From: Paraburkholderia bryophila
GTDB taxonomy: Bacteria > Pseudomonadota > Gammaproteobacteria > Burkholderiales > Burkholderiaceae
Assembly: GCF_003269035.1 (NCBI RefSeq)
Contig: NZ_QLTK01000006.1
Span: forward strand, 124,001-188,000
DNA: 64,000 nucleotides
Direction of reading: 5' to 3'
Below are positions 33,077 through 42,389 of this stretch, piece after piece; the first letter of the stretch is position 1; every line of letters begins with the position of its first letter. Made by a program: the position numbers and the translations under genes. The notes under the pieces were generated by a model that saw nothing but the letters and a program-made list of their open reading frames with translations, did not search any database and was not told the origin of the DNA.

Positions 33077-33994
33077 ATGTTTTCATCCGCTAGTTGTTCT
33101 CATGCCAATTCCTGGTCCGGACACTTACTGCCGGAACCTCACCAACCCGAACCGGCCCGCCCATCGGCGCCGGTTTCCATTCACGTGTCGACGGAGCGCC
33201 GATACCCGCACGCCAGCGACTCGACACCACAACTCCTCCTGCCTGCCGCGTACATCTCACGTCCCAGCGGCAAACTGCGCCCGGATCTCGTGCATCCCGG
33301 CGTTCGGATAGACGAGAAAGGCCGGCGCTTCGTCGGCGACGGAAAAAATACCTATGCGGTCCGTTATGACCGCGACCATCGAACCGAACGCGTCTACCAA
33401 CCCGCTGACCCGATCAAGCCAGGTATCCCTGTCCGGCTCAACGTGAACGGTGAATACCGGCGTCATGACGATCTTGGCCTCAAGGGCGGTTCGCCGCTTC
33501 GACAGTTTGAGAGCCGGTTAGCCGGTCTTCATGGAGAGCGCAGAGCGCGCGTGGCCGAGGTGCGGCAAGCGCAGCGCGATCTCGATTTACTCGACGCCGA
33601 AATCCGGCGGCGCCAGCAGCCCGATATGAGACTGCAACACAGGCGGGATTTCGAGCTGCGATGTCGGGACGCGTCGCAGCGCAGCGTGGAGGCCGTCGAT
33701 GTGTCGATCAATAACGTGCGTCAGGAAATAATGGAATGCAAACAACACCTGCAGAACGAGCTGCGGCAACAGCAAACGCTGCGTGAACAAGGCGGCCGTA
33801 AGGAGCGCAACATCGAGTTCGACGTCAACTTTCTGCAGACGTTAATCAACGTGAACAGCCGCTCGACTGAAGAGCAGCGAACCAGCCTCGGCAAACTGCG
33901 GGACGATCTTGGCCGGGTTCAAACCGAAAATCGCACCCTGGACGACCGTATCCGCACCCTGAATCAGGATCTGGCCGACCTGAACAGGCTCTAG
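33077..33994 (+). CDS. hypothetical coiled-coil protein B (paralogue of the previous gene)
   Basis: A 305-residue tandem paralogue of protein A, 29 bases downstream. Both open with PEPHQPEP...RPS. They share the motif region (PSGKLRPDLVHPGVRIDEKG, DGKNTYAVRYDRDHRTERVY, GIPVRLNVNGEYRRHDDLGL) and a long coiled coil (from about 140). The DNA just before each start is also similar (CAGACGAGGTCAACGTATGT and its counterpart at 32171), so a duplicated leader came with the gene. The coiled-coil halves have diverged more than the central motif, which suggests that the motif region holds the conserved activity. The function is unknown. Confidence 0.7.
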   Translation: MFSSASCSHANSWSGHLLPEPHQPEPARPSAPVSIHVSTERRYPHASDSTPQLLLPAAYISRPSGKLRPDLVHPGVRIDEKGRRFVGDGKNTYAVRYDRDHRTERVYQPADPIKPGIPVRLNVNGEYRRHDDLGLKGGSPLRQFESRLAGLHGERRARVAEVRQAQRDLDLLDAEIRRRQQPDMRLQHRRDFELRCRDASQRSVEAVDVSINNVRQEIMECKQHLQNELRQQQTLREQGGRKERNIEFDVNFLQTLINVNSRSTEEQRTSLGKLRDDLGRVQTENRTLDDRIRTLNQDLADLNRL

Positions 33995-34031
33995 CGCGGG
34001 CGAGCCATGTCGTGGACGCCGAAGCCGGCGT

Positions 34032-34703
34032 TCACGAGGTCGACTCCGACTCACTGGGCGCGCGTTTGGCCGACGGCCGCCGGACCGCTCTCACTTTTCC
34101 GCTATTGCCGCCGCCGCAGAAGAAACGATCGGCGCCGTCGGATTCGAGCCCCGATACACCGACGCCCGTCGGCATCTCGAGTGTCTCCAGCACTTCGCCG
34201 GTGTCGGGATCGATACGCCGCAACTCGCTTGCGTCGTCTTCCCATGTGGCATGCCAGAGGTCGCCCTCGACCCAGGTCACGCCGGTCACGAAGCGATTGG
34301 ATTCGATGGTGCGCAGAATCGCGCCGGTCTGCGGATCGATCTGATGGATCTTGCGGTCCCGATACTGGCCGACCCACAACGAGCCTTCCGCCCACGCCAG
34401 TCCCGAATCGGCACCGGCGCCGCCGGGCGTGGGAATCGTACCGAGCACGCGGCCGGTTTGCGGATCGATCTTCTGGATGCGATCCGCCGCGATCTGAAAC
34501 AGATGCTGGCCGTCGAAGGCGGTGCCCGCGTGCGCGGCGACGTCGATCGAGCGCAGCGTCTCACCACTCGACGGGTCGAGCGAAGTCAGTTTGGTTCCGG
34601 CGGCAAGCCAGACATGCTGACCGTCGTACGTCACGCCGCCCACGCTGTCGACGCCCGGAAAGGGTCCATATTCACGGAGGATTGTGGCGGCTGATCGGTT
34701 CAT
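34032..34703 (-). CDS. beta-propeller repeat protein (glutamine-cyclotransferase/NHL-like)
   Basis: A 223-residue protein without a signal peptide. It has four to five blade-like repeats of the form YDGQHVWLAAGTKLTSLDPS, FDGQHLFQIAADRIQKIDPQ, WAEGSLWVGQYRDRKIHQID and WVEGDLWHATWEDDASELRR. Each repeat ends in DP-TG. The pattern matches small propellers annotated as glutaminyl-cyclotransferase-like or virginiamycin-lyase-like, but I see no catalytic signature that would prove either. The gene starts nine bases after the regulator's stop on the same strand, so they form an operon. Confidence 0.75.
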   Translation of the reverse strand: MNRSAATILREYGPFPGVDSVGGVTYDGQHVWLAAGTKLTSLDPSSGETLRSIDVAAHAGTAFDGQHLFQIAADRIQKIDPQTGRVLGTIPTPGGAGADSGLAWAEGSLWVGQYRDRKIHQIDPQTGAILRTIESNRFVTGVTWVEGDLWHATWEDDASELRRIDPDTGEVLETLEMPTGVGVSGLESDGADRFFCGGGNSGKVRAVRRPSAKRAPSESESTS

Positions 34704-34712
34704 GCGTCCATC

Positions 34713-35936
34713 CTAGTCGTTGGAAAACAGCGCGGGGAGTAACAAAGCCGTCGCGAATCCCGGGATGGGCGGCATCGTCCAGCGACGCGCCCGGCCGCGT
34801 CCGATCGCTTGCACCTTGCCGGCCGCGGCCAGCGAATCGAGCATGCGCTGCACGGTGCGCTGGCTGGCGCCGAGCGCCAGCGCGAGCGCCGAGCTGGCCC
34901 ACGCTTCGCCGTCGGCGAGGCATGCGAGCAGCGCAGCGTGCGTTTCGTCGACGGGCCGCGCGAGCACCACGGCCGTGGCGGTTCCACGCGGCGCCAACGC
35001 GAAGCCGCGCCGGGTCGCGCTTACCTCGGCCAGCGGACCCAGCAGCGCACGAAGCCGCCCGAGTTCGACCCGCAGCCGCGCCCGGTGCGATTCGTCCGCG
35101 TGCTTGGCCCTGAATGCGCGTGCGACGAGCGTGTCGCGCGGCACATCGTCAGGCCATGCTTCGGCCAGTATGCGTGCCAGCGTGAACAGCACCGGGCGGC
35201 TGGCGAGCGGGATCGTCGTGGCCGCGCTCTGTATGACATGACGGCAAGCGTCCACCACGAGCGTGGTGGACGAGGCCAGCAGCGCTTCGACCTCGTCGAG
35301 TCGAAGGAGCCGTTCTTCGCCGCGTTCGATCAGACGCGCCGCGGGCACGGTTAGCGCGAGGCCCGCGTGGCCGACCTCCGCGATCAGCGTCGCAATACCG
35401 GCTTGACGCGCGGCGTGTTCGGCGCGCGTGAGGGCCGCGCGCGCTGTTGCGCTGCGCATGCGACGCAGCGCGATGCCGGCCACCATCAGTTCGTGAGCGG
35501 CGCGCGTCGACGGAGGGAAGGGCGTGGGGTCGAGTTCGGCGAGCGCGTGTTCGGCTTCGTCGAGCTGACCGGTCAGCAGCAGGCGCCGCACTTGCAGGTA
35601 GTGCGCGTGGGCGGCGTTGAGCCGGTCGCCGTGCGCGTCGAGCAGAACGCGCGCGGCGTCGAGTGCTTTCACGGGCCAGTTCAGATCGCGCGATGCCAGC
35701 GCGATTTCAGCCTCGGCGACCACACAGCGTGCACGGGCGAGCGGCGCTTTCGGTCCGAACGCGCGGGCCGCGCCGCGCACCAGCACGCGGGCGCGCGGCA
35801 AGTCGCCGAGTTGCGCCATTGCGATGCCGCGCAGCGCGAGCGCCGGCGCGTCGTCTCGCAACGCAACATGATTCAGCGCGCCGAGCGGATCGCCTGCCGC
35901 GAGGGCGCGCGCCGCGGCCGTGACTAGCGAGTCCAT
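34713..35936 (-). CDS. TPR-like regulator with two C-terminal winged helices
   Basis: A 407-residue protein, taken from ATG 35936 (MDSLVTAAARALAAGDP); the longer upstream frame is non-coding in character. Residues 1-230 are helical repeats of TPR type (ALRGIAMAQLGDLPRARVLV). Near 270-320 the segment RARLRVELGRLRALLG with GFALAPRG matches the OmpR/SARP-like winged helix. The last 80 residues hold a second helix-turn-helix (ASSALALALGASQRTVQRML) and a basic wing (AIGRGRARRW). It is co-transcribed with the propeller gene and divergent from the DUF899 gene, 139 bases away, which is a likely target. Confidence 0.8.
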   Translation of the reverse strand: MDSLVTAAARALAAGDPLGALNHVALRDDAPALALRGIAMAQLGDLPRARVLVRGAARAFGPKAPLARARCVVAEAEIALASRDLNWPVKALDAARVLLDAHGDRLNAAHAHYLQVRRLLLTGQLDEAEHALAELDPTPFPPSTRAAHELMVAGIALRRMRSATARAALTRAEHAARQAGIATLIAEVGHAGLALTVPAARLIERGEERLLRLDEVEALLASSTTLVVDACRHVIQSAATTIPLASRPVLFTLARILAEAWPDDVPRDTLVARAFRAKHADESHRARLRVELGRLRALLGPLAEVSATRRGFALAPRGTATAVVLARPVDETHAALLACLADGEAWASSALALALGASQRTVQRMLDSLAAAGKVQAIGRGRARRWTMPPIPGFATALLLPALFSND

Positions 35937-36075
35937 TGCCGATCCGAATCGCGCCACACTTGTCACTCCCTCCGAACGATTGCGCGCGACTAATCTAGCA
36001 CGACCGACAACCCCTACGCCGCCCCGGCCGCTGAGCGACCGACCCCACGGCGCAGGATACCTAACGGAGTGAAAC

Positions 36076-36843
36076 ATGATGACGACGCATCCGGTTGGAA
36101 CCCGCGAACAATGGCTGGCCGCGCGGCTCGAATTGCTCGACGCCGAGAAGGCGTTCACGCGGCAGGGCGACGAACTGGTCCGGCAGCGCCAGGCGTTGCC
36201 GTGGGTTCGCATCGACAAGGCGTACCGGTTCGACACCGAACAAGGCAGCGCGTCGCTGGCCGAGCTGTTTCGCGGACGCTCGCAACTGCTCGTTTACCAC
36301 TTCATGTTCGGACCGGACTACAAGGCGGGATGCCCGTCGTGCTCGTCGATCGCGGACGGGTTCGATGGACTCGTGGTCCACCTCGCGAACCACGATGTGT
36401 CCTTGTCCGCGATCTCGCGGGCGCCGCTCGCGAAGCTGCTGGCGTATCGGCAGCGGATGGGCTGGACGTTTCCGTGGGCCTCGTCGTTCGGCAGCGATTT
36501 CAATTTCGACTTCAACATTGCGTTCACCGACGCGGAGCAGCGCGAGGGGCGCGTCGAATACAACTACCAACGCGGCGGGCACGCCATGGACGCGGCCCAG
36601 GTGCCCGAACCGGTCGCCCAATTCGCGGCCACCTGCGGCACCGATCCGGCAACCTATACGCAGGACCGGCCAGGACTGAGTGCGTTCGTGCTGGAGGACG
36701 GCGTCGTGTACCACACGTATTCCACCTACGCGCGCGGTGTGGATGGTATCTGGGGGATGTACCAGTGGCTCGATCGCGCACCGAAAGGCCGCAACGAAAC
36801 CGGCGTCTGGTGGAAGCGGCACGACGAGTACGCCACGCGCTGA
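36076..36843 (+). CDS. DUF899 thioredoxin-fold protein
   Basis: A 255-residue protein of the DUF899 family. Near residue 78 the segment MFGPDYKAGCPSCSSIADGF carries a CxxC in the thioredoxin-like fold. Later conserved parts include GWTFPWASSFGSDFNFDFN and the C-terminal YDWLDRAPKGRNE-like motif (here YQWLDRAPKGRNE). Proteins of this group are sometimes called peroxiredoxin-like or dithiol-disulfide isomerases; activity is not established. It is followed after eight bases by the DUF2182 gene. Confidence 0.87.
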   Translation: MMTTHPVGTREQWLAARLELLDAEKAFTRQGDELVRQRQALPWVRIDKAYRFDTEQGSASLAELFRGRSQLLVYHFMFGPDYKAGCPSCSSIADGFDGLVVHLANHDVSLSAISRAPLAKLLAYRQRMGWTFPWASSFGSDFNFDFNIAFTDAEQREGRVEYNYQRGGHAMDAAQVPEPVAQFAATCGTDPATYTQDRPGLSAFVLEDGVVYHTYSTYARGVDGIWGMYQWLDRAPKGRNETGVWWKRHDEYATR

Positions 36844-36851
36844 GGTGGGGT

Positions 36852-37715
36852 ATGGCTGATGCAAGTGCAACCGCCAGCGCGCCCGTGACGCGAGCCCGCG
36901 TCGGCGAATGGGTCTTCGTCGTCGTTATCGCCGTGCTGTTCGCGGCTAGCGTGACCGCGACGATCGCCGGCTGCGCGTCGATGTCGAAGATGGGCGCGAT
37001 GCCGATGCCCGGCGGCTGGACGATGTCGACGGCGTGGCGGCCGATGTGCGGACAAACCTGGGCGCGCGCCGCGGCATCGCTTGTCGGCATGTGGACGGTC
37101 ATGATGGTGGCGATGATGCTGCCGTCGTTCGCGCCGGTGTGGTGGCGTTATCGGCGCGCCGTCAGCGGTACCGGCGAGGCCGGCGGCGCGGGTCTCGCCG
37201 GCGAGTTACGGACCGGCGGATCGAGCGCGCTGCTGGGTCTCGGCTACTTCTTCGTGTGGACCGTTTGCGGATGTGCGGGCTTCGCGCTGGGCGCCGCGCT
37301 CACCGCGCTCGAAATGCGCTCGCCGGCGTTAGCGCGCGGCGCTCCGCTCGCGGCCGGTCTGGTCGTGTTGAGCGGCGGCGCCCTGCAATTCAGCCGATGG
37401 AAAGCACGTCGTCTTGCCTGTTGCCGGAACGCGCCGACGTGCGCACGGAGTCTGGCGGTCGACGTCCGTTCGCCCTGGCGGCAGGGCGTGAGCATCGGTC
37501 TGCATTGCAGCTACTGCTGCGCCGGCTTCACCGCGATCCTGCTCGTGAGCGGCGTGATGGACCTGCGCATCATGGCGGCCGTCACGGCGGCGATTACCGC
37601 CGAACGCGTGGCGCCGGATAGCGAGCGTGTTGCTCACGCCATCGGCGTGGTGGTGGTGGGTGCGGGCGTATGGCTGAGCGCGCAAGCGCTTGGGTTGGCA
37701 TGGGTATTTGCATGA
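36852..37715 (+). CDS. DUF2182 metal-binding-like membrane protein
   Basis: A 287-residue protein with about six to seven membrane helices. It contains the DUF2182 signature MWTVMMVAMMLPSFAPVWWR (near residue 85) and a later Cys/His cluster, CCRNAPTC and GLHCSYCCAGF. These are typical of predicted metal-binding integral membrane proteins of this family. The N-terminal loop MSKMGAMPMPGGWTMS is Met-rich, which may coordinate copper or other soft metals. It is coupled to DUF899, so a thiol/metal homeostasis unit is plausible. The function is unknown. Confidence 0.83.
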   Translation: MADASATASAPVTRARVGEWVFVVVIAVLFAASVTATIAGCASMSKMGAMPMPGGWTMSTAWRPMCGQTWARAAASLVGMWTVMMVAMMLPSFAPVWWRYRRAVSGTGEAGGAGLAGELRTGGSSALLGLGYFFVWTVCGCAGFALGAALTALEMRSPALARGAPLAAGLVVLSGGALQFSRWKARRLACCRNAPTCARSLAVDVRSPWRQGVSIGLHCSYCCAGFTAILLVSGVMDLRIMAAVTAAITAERVAPDSERVAHAIGVVVVGAGVWLSAQALGLAWVFA

Positions 37716-37743
37716 CGCGTCATACCTGAGCGCACCCTTGAGT

Positions 37744-39309
37744 TCACCAACTTCCCTGCGTCGGAATCGAATCGACCGACCCGGTCGCCAGTGCAAGCGC
37801 CGCGGCGGCCGACAACGCGCCGCTATAACTATCCGCATCGGCATTCTTCGCGGCCAGCAGTTGATTCTGCGCGAGCAGCGCGTCGGTGACCGAGCCGACG
37901 CCGTGGCGGTAGGCGTCGAACGCGGCGTCGTAGGTGGTTTGCGCGGCGGCGAGCAGATCTTTTGCGGCGGCCTGCGCGCTCAGGCTCGTCTGCAACGTAT
38001 TCTGCGCGGCGACGATCTGCCGGACCGCTTCCTCACGGCTGCGGGCGAGCCGGGTGGTCGCGCTGTCGGCGTCGTTGCGCGCCTGCGCGAGCACCGCTGA
38101 ACGCAAGCCGCCGTCGTAAATCGGAATCGTGACGCCGACGATCACACTGCCGCCGTAATGCCCGCCGCTGAGGTTCACGGTCGGCAGTTGCTGACCGATG
38201 GCCGGCACCGCCGAGACCGACGAGCTGCCCGTGTGGTACGCGCCCGACGCCGACACGAAAACCTTCGGCATGAACTCCGATTCGGCGGCCTTCACCCTCG
38301 CGAGGTTGACCCGCTCGGCCGCGTACGCGCTCAAGACGTCGGGGCGTCGCGCGATCGCGGACGACACGATCTGTTCGATCGAGTCGTTCATGGCGGCGGG
38401 TAGCGCGTGCGTGGGCAGCGTCGCGATTTTGGGTTTCGAGAGCGGCGAAATGCCCATCGCGGAGATCAGCATCAGATAGCTGTTGCTTTCGGCGCCTTGG
38501 GCCTGGACTAGCGCGAGCCTGGCCTGGGCGCGGTTCTGATTGGCCTGGGCGACTTCGATGACGGTGCCGATGCCGTGCTTGTAGCGCGACTGTGCTGCGG
38601 CGAGGATCGCCTCGGCGTTGTCGAGCCCTTGCCGAGTCGTGTCGATGCGAGCGCGCGCAGCCTGATAACTGTAGAACGCGACGCTCACGTCGAAAATCAC
38701 CTGTTGGTGGACGGCGGTGAAACCGATGTTGGCGATCACCGAGCCTTGCGATGCCGCTTCGACGCGCGCGGCGCGTCCGCCGAAATCGAACAGTAGCCAG
38801 TTCAACGCGAGCACCGAGGTTTCGCCATGCCCCGACGCGTTCGCCGACGAATCGCCGAGTGCCGAGGTGGACGAGCCGTGTGCATCGGCGTACAAGCCCA
38901 TCGCGGCCGCCGACAGTTGCGGAAGGTAGGCGGCCTTCGCGATGCCGGCCGCGAGCGCGGCGTTGCGCGCATCGTTCCACGCGATGCGGGTCAGCGGGTT
39001 GGCCGATTCCGCGAGATCGATCAGTTCCGGCAGGCTGTATTCGTGCGCCTGTTCCAGCGCGGGCGGAGGCGGCACGGCGGCGAGCGCGGGATTCGCGGGG
39101 AGCGTGTAGCCGCTTGAAGGCGCGGCGGAAGCGCTTGAAGCACCCGAAGCACCCACGGGCCCCGGCACGATTGCGCCAGCCGCGTCCGTTCGAGGTTGCC
39201 AGGGACGGTCCGGATTATCCGGCGCCATATCCAGCGACGACGTCGCGCAGCCGGCTAGACCCGCCGTCGCCAGAATCGCCAGAGCGTATGGTGCGTTAAA
39301 CCGGCGCAT
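37744..39309 (-). CDS. mdtP: outer-membrane factor lipoprotein of an MdtNOP-type efflux system
   Basis: A 521-residue TolC/NodT-family protein. ATG 39309 gives a lipoprotein signal with lipobox LAGC (Cys 21). Two repeats of the outer-membrane efflux domain follow, with long helices such as GLDNAEAILAAAQSRYKHGI and QTTYDAAFDAYRHGVGSVTD, the duplicated Y-x-x-G-x-G pattern typical of the family. It overlaps the 3' end of the FUSC gene by 14 bases. As the outer-membrane duct it should work with the MdtN- and MdtO-like proteins upstream. Confidence 0.88.
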   Translation of the reverse strand: MRRFNAPYALAILATAGLAGCATSSLDMAPDNPDRPWQPRTDAAGAIVPGPVGASGASSASAAPSSGYTLPANPALAAVPPPPALEQAHEYSLPELIDLAESANPLTRIAWNDARNAALAAGIAKAAYLPQLSAAAMGLYADAHGSSTSALGDSSANASGHGETSVLALNWLLFDFGGRAARVEAASQGSVIANIGFTAVHQQVIFDVSVAFYSYQAARARIDTTRQGLDNAEAILAAAQSRYKHGIGTVIEVAQANQNRAQARLALVQAQGAESNSYLMLISAMGISPLSKPKIATLPTHALPAAMNDSIEQIVSSAIARRPDVLSAYAAERVNLARVKAAESEFMPKVFVSASGAYHTGSSSVSAVPAIGQQLPTVNLSGGHYGGSVIVGVTIPIYDGGLRSAVLAQARNDADSATTRLARSREEAVRQIVAAQNTLQTSLSAQAAAKDLLAAAQTTYDAAFDAYRHGVGSVTDALLAQNQLLAAKNADADSYSGALSAAAALALATGSVDSIPTQGSW

Positions 39310-41359
39310 GAGTCGCAAGGCCTTTCGCTGCATCGTCCGATGCGGCGTGTTCGAGTTGAGTGAGACGTGCGTCGCCGAGTTTCAGCAGCGCGGCGCGGGT
39401 GTCGTCGGCCGTGGGTTGCGGCGGCGTGGGCTGAGCGTGCGACGGCACACCGTTGTCGGCCTGAACCGGTGGCATCTCGCGCGTGACGCGCCGTAGCCAG
39501 GTATCGATCGCGACATCGCCCGGCCGTTGTTCGGCGAGCAGGAACATCGGTCCTTCGAGCGCGCCGAAGCCGGCCAGCACGTCGCGCCGTGCAGCGATCC
39601 ACTCCGGCTCCGGCCGAACCCACGACGGCTCGTAGTGCATCAGCGCAAGGTCCTGTTGCAAGGCGCCGTATTGCGCCATCGCGCCTGCGGCCTGGGTGCG
39701 TCGCGGGCCGCTTTGAGCGAGCGAGGTCAGCCTTTGCCACTGCTGCTGCAAGGCGGCGAGCCCGACATCGACCTGCGTGGCGACGCTCACCGGCCACACG
39801 CGCGTAAAGACCAGATAGACGACCACGTTGCCGAGCAGAATGCCGATCGTGCGATCCCGCGCCACCGTCAGATCGAAGGCGGGCGCCGCGCCTTGAACCA
39901 CGCACAGGAAAAACGCGAAAGCGATCTGGAAGCCCGCATAGCCGATCCGCGGCGAACCGAACGCCACCCACGCCGCCAGCCAGGCGCCCACCATCACGAG
40001 CGCCATCAGACCGACGATGGAGGTCAGCGCGGGCGTCACGAAGACGATCGCCGCCGTGCCGACGAACGCGCCGACAAGGCAGCCGACGATCCGCAGTGTC
40101 AACTTCTCGACGGTTTCGGCGGTGGTGCCGAGCGACACGATGTAGACGGTGATGAAGCAGGTATGGATACCCGGCCAGTCGATTTGCGAGTAGAGCAGAT
40201 AGCAGAACAGCGCCGCGACGGTGGTCTTCAGCGCATAGCGGACGTGATCGGGATTGGTGAATGCGTCGGGCAGGAAGAAGCCGCCGGGTTTGGCGGAAGG
40301 CGTCGGTGCCGACGCCGGCTCTGGCGCAGTCTTGGCACGCGCCGATGCCGATGTAGCCGCATCAGCGTCGGCGTCCGGCGCTTTTTCGGCCACCGCGAAA
40401 CCCGTCATGGCCGCGTGCAAATTATCGGCGACCATCCGCGCCAGCGGCGGCAATGCCGCCGAACCGGGCAGCGCGACGTCGATCTCCACCGGGTAGCCAC
40501 CCGCGTCGAGCATCTGCGCCATCTCCTCCAGCGTCTGCGCCAACGGCACCGCGAACGAGGCCGGCAAGCGGGCCGACGGTTCGCGCGCCGCCAGATCCGC
40601 CGCGACGAGAATCGCCAGCGTCGACGACACGGCTTGCCGCAGCGCCGGGATATCGGCGCGCGCCGACGAGCCGTCCACCACCGACAGCTTCAGCCACGTC
40701 CCGAGTTGCGCATCGGCGCCCCGCAGGCAAGCGCTCAGCGCGGCGCGCGCGGCGTCGTCCGGCTCGCTCAGGCCGCGTGCCGCGGCTCGCAAACGCTTCG
40801 CCAGTTCAGCGCCGGCCAGTCGTCGCGGCGACGGCGCGAGCAACAGGTTCACGCAGATCGACGCACCGACCGGAATCGCGACGAACAGCCACGTGTAGAG
40901 CAGCGCGCGCGTCGCCACTTCGCCGAACGGCACGCTGCCGAGCTTGTCGAGCCCGAAGCCGACGATCATCGCGAGAATCGCGCCCACCGGTCGCAGTTTG
41001 CTTGCCGACGTCACGAACAGCAGCCCGAACGACAGCCCCGCAATGCACGCGACTCGCCACAACGGATTGTCGAGTGAGAAAATCGCCACGCCGAGCACGA
41101 GTCCGATCACCAGCGTGACCAGCACCAGCAGCGCGGCGCTGAGCAGCACGCTCGTGACCCGGTCGGCCCGGTTGAGAAAGAACACGATATACGCGGAGAG
41201 CGCCGCTTCCGGCGTGCCGTAGGCGCTCGTCACGAACACCGTGAGCGCGCAGATCAGCGCGATGCGGGTCGCCATGGCGGCGCGCCCCGGATACGGCGCG
41301 AGCAGCTTCAGAATATCCGCAGCGCCCGGGCGGGCCAGTTCACCGGCAGGCTGCGCCAT
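39296..41359 (-). CDS. mdtO: FUSC-family inner-membrane efflux protein (MdtO/AaeB-like)
   Basis: A 687-residue protein with two sets of membrane helices (about 30-185 and 370-520) separated by a soluble region, as usual in FUSC aromatic-acid exporters. Conserved parts include YGTPEAALSAYIVFFLNRAD and HTCFITVYIVSLGTTAETVE. The linker near 325-355 is Ala/Pro-rich. It starts within the last 20 bases of the membrane-fusion gene, so translation is coupled. The substrate may be an aromatic or phenolic acid, or a drug, by family analogy. Confidence 0.87.
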   Translation of the reverse strand: MAQPAGELARPGAADILKLLAPYPGRAAMATRIALICALTVFVTSAYGTPEAALSAYIVFFLNRADRVTSVLLSAALLVLVTLVIGLVLGVAIFSLDNPLWRVACIAGLSFGLLFVTSASKLRPVGAILAMIVGFGLDKLGSVPFGEVATRALLYTWLFVAIPVGASICVNLLLAPSPRRLAGAELAKRLRAAARGLSEPDDAARAALSACLRGADAQLGTWLKLSVVDGSSARADIPALRQAVSSTLAILVAADLAAREPSARLPASFAVPLAQTLEEMAQMLDAGGYPVEIDVALPGSAALPPLARMVADNLHAAMTGFAVAEKAPDADADAATSASARAKTAPEPASAPTPSAKPGGFFLPDAFTNPDHVRYALKTTVAALFCYLLYSQIDWPGIHTCFITVYIVSLGTTAETVEKLTLRIVGCLVGAFVGTAAIVFVTPALTSIVGLMALVMVGAWLAAWVAFGSPRIGYAGFQIAFAFFLCVVQGAAPAFDLTVARDRTIGILLGNVVVYLVFTRVWPVSVATQVDVGLAALQQQWQRLTSLAQSGPRRTQAAGAMAQYGALQQDLALMHYEPSWVRPEPEWIAARRDVLAGFGALEGPMFLLAEQRPGDVAIDTWLRRVTREMPPVQADNGVPSHAQPTPPQPTADDTRAALLKLGDARLTQLEHAASDDAAKGLATHAPV

Positions 41360-42389
41360 GCCGGACCTCGACTATCGCGCTCGCGCCGACCCGCACCAGC
41401 CGGGCGGCCGGTTCGTCGAGACGCACCCGCACGGGAAAGCGCTGGGCGACCCGCACCCAGTTCACGGACTGCTGGACGATCGGCAAGGTGCGCGGCAAGT
41501 TGATGCGGTCCGAATCCGCGATGCCGGCGCCGATGCCGACGACCTTGCCATGGATCGCCTGGCTGCGGTCGATCATCGAATAGACGGTCGCGCAGTCGCC
41601 GGGCGCGATGTGCGCCAGCGCCCCTTCGCGGAAGTTCGCGACGGCGAACCATTCGTCGGCGTGGACCAGCGTGAAGATCGACTGGCTCGGCGCCACGGTC
41701 TCGCCCGCCAGTACCGACAGGCCAGTCACGAAGCCGTTGTGCGGCGCACGCACGACGGTGTCGTCGAGACCGTGCTGGGCCAGCGCGACTGCTGCCTCGC
41801 GCGCATGCACCGTGGCGATCGCGTCGGCTTCCTCGCCGATGGTCTGCGCGCTCGCCAGCTTCTGCGCCCGAGCCTGCTGCAGCGACAGCGCGGCGTCGCG
41901 CTGGGCGACCTGCGCCTGGTCGAGTTGCTGCTGGGGCACGTAGCCCTTCGCGGCGAGCGGGGCGAGCCGCTGCACGGTGCGGGTCGCCAGTTCGTAGTTG
42001 TGGGCGGCCTTGCCGGTCTGGTCGCCGGCAATGGATGCGTTCGCGCGCTCGCCGACGATCGTCTTGCGGCGCGTGTCGAGCGAGGCGCGCGCCAGTTCCA
42101 GGTCGGCCTGGGTTTGCGCCAGCGCGAGACGGTAGGGCACCGGGTCGATTTCGAACAGCACGTCGCCCTTCGCGACCCGCTGGTTTTCCTCGACCGGGAG
42201 CCGGACGATCCGGCCGCCCACGGGCGACGCCACGTGCACGACGTCGGCGTCGATGGTGGCGTCGTCGGTGGAGGGGAAACGGACGGAGCGGTCATACGCG
42301 TAGTACGCCGCCGCGAGACCGAGCACGACGATCACGCCCGCGATCAAGCGGCCCCTGGACGAGGCTTTGCGCAAGCCGGCGATTTTCAT
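41340..42389 (-). CDS. mdtN: membrane fusion protein, MdtN/HlyD-like
   Basis: A 349-residue periplasmic adaptor. ATG 42389 (MKIAGLRKASSRG) overlaps the ytcA-like stop by four bases. It has one N-terminal helix (14-31). The lipoyl-like half-motifs DADVVHVASPVGGRIVRLPV and VRAPHNGFVTGLSVLAGETV flank a coiled hairpin (about 90-185). The barrel segment FAVANFREGALAHIAPGDCA follows. This is the standard HlyD/EmrA-like plan, and it should bridge the FUSC pump and the outer-membrane factor. Confidence 0.88.
   Translation of the reverse strand: MKIAGLRKASSRGRLIAGVIVVLGLAAAYYAYDRSVRFPSTDDATIDADVVHVASPVGGRIVRLPVEENQRVAKGDVLFEIDPVPYRLALAQTQADLELARASLDTRRKTIVGERANASIAGDQTGKAAHNYELATRTVQRLAPLAAKGYVPQQQLDQAQVAQRDAALSLQQARAQKLASAQTIGEEADAIATVHAREAAVALAQHGLDDTVVRAPHNGFVTGLSVLAGETVAPSQSIFTLVHADEWFAVANFREGALAHIAPGDCATVYSMIDRSQAIHGKVVGIGAGIADSDRINLPRTLPIVQQSVNWVRVAQRFPVRVRLDEPAARLVRVGASAIVEVRHGAACR

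Noticed and set aside
34713..36236. A 507-residue version of the two-HTH regulator starting at 36236
   Set aside because: The extra 100 residues overlap the divergent DUF899 gene and its promoter and are not coding in character; ATG 35936 is the better start.
39527..41077. Plus-strand open frame (516 codons) across the FUSC gene
   Set aside because: It is a shadow frame rich in Arg, His and Gln. The minus-strand FUSC protein is well supported by membrane helices and operon overlaps.
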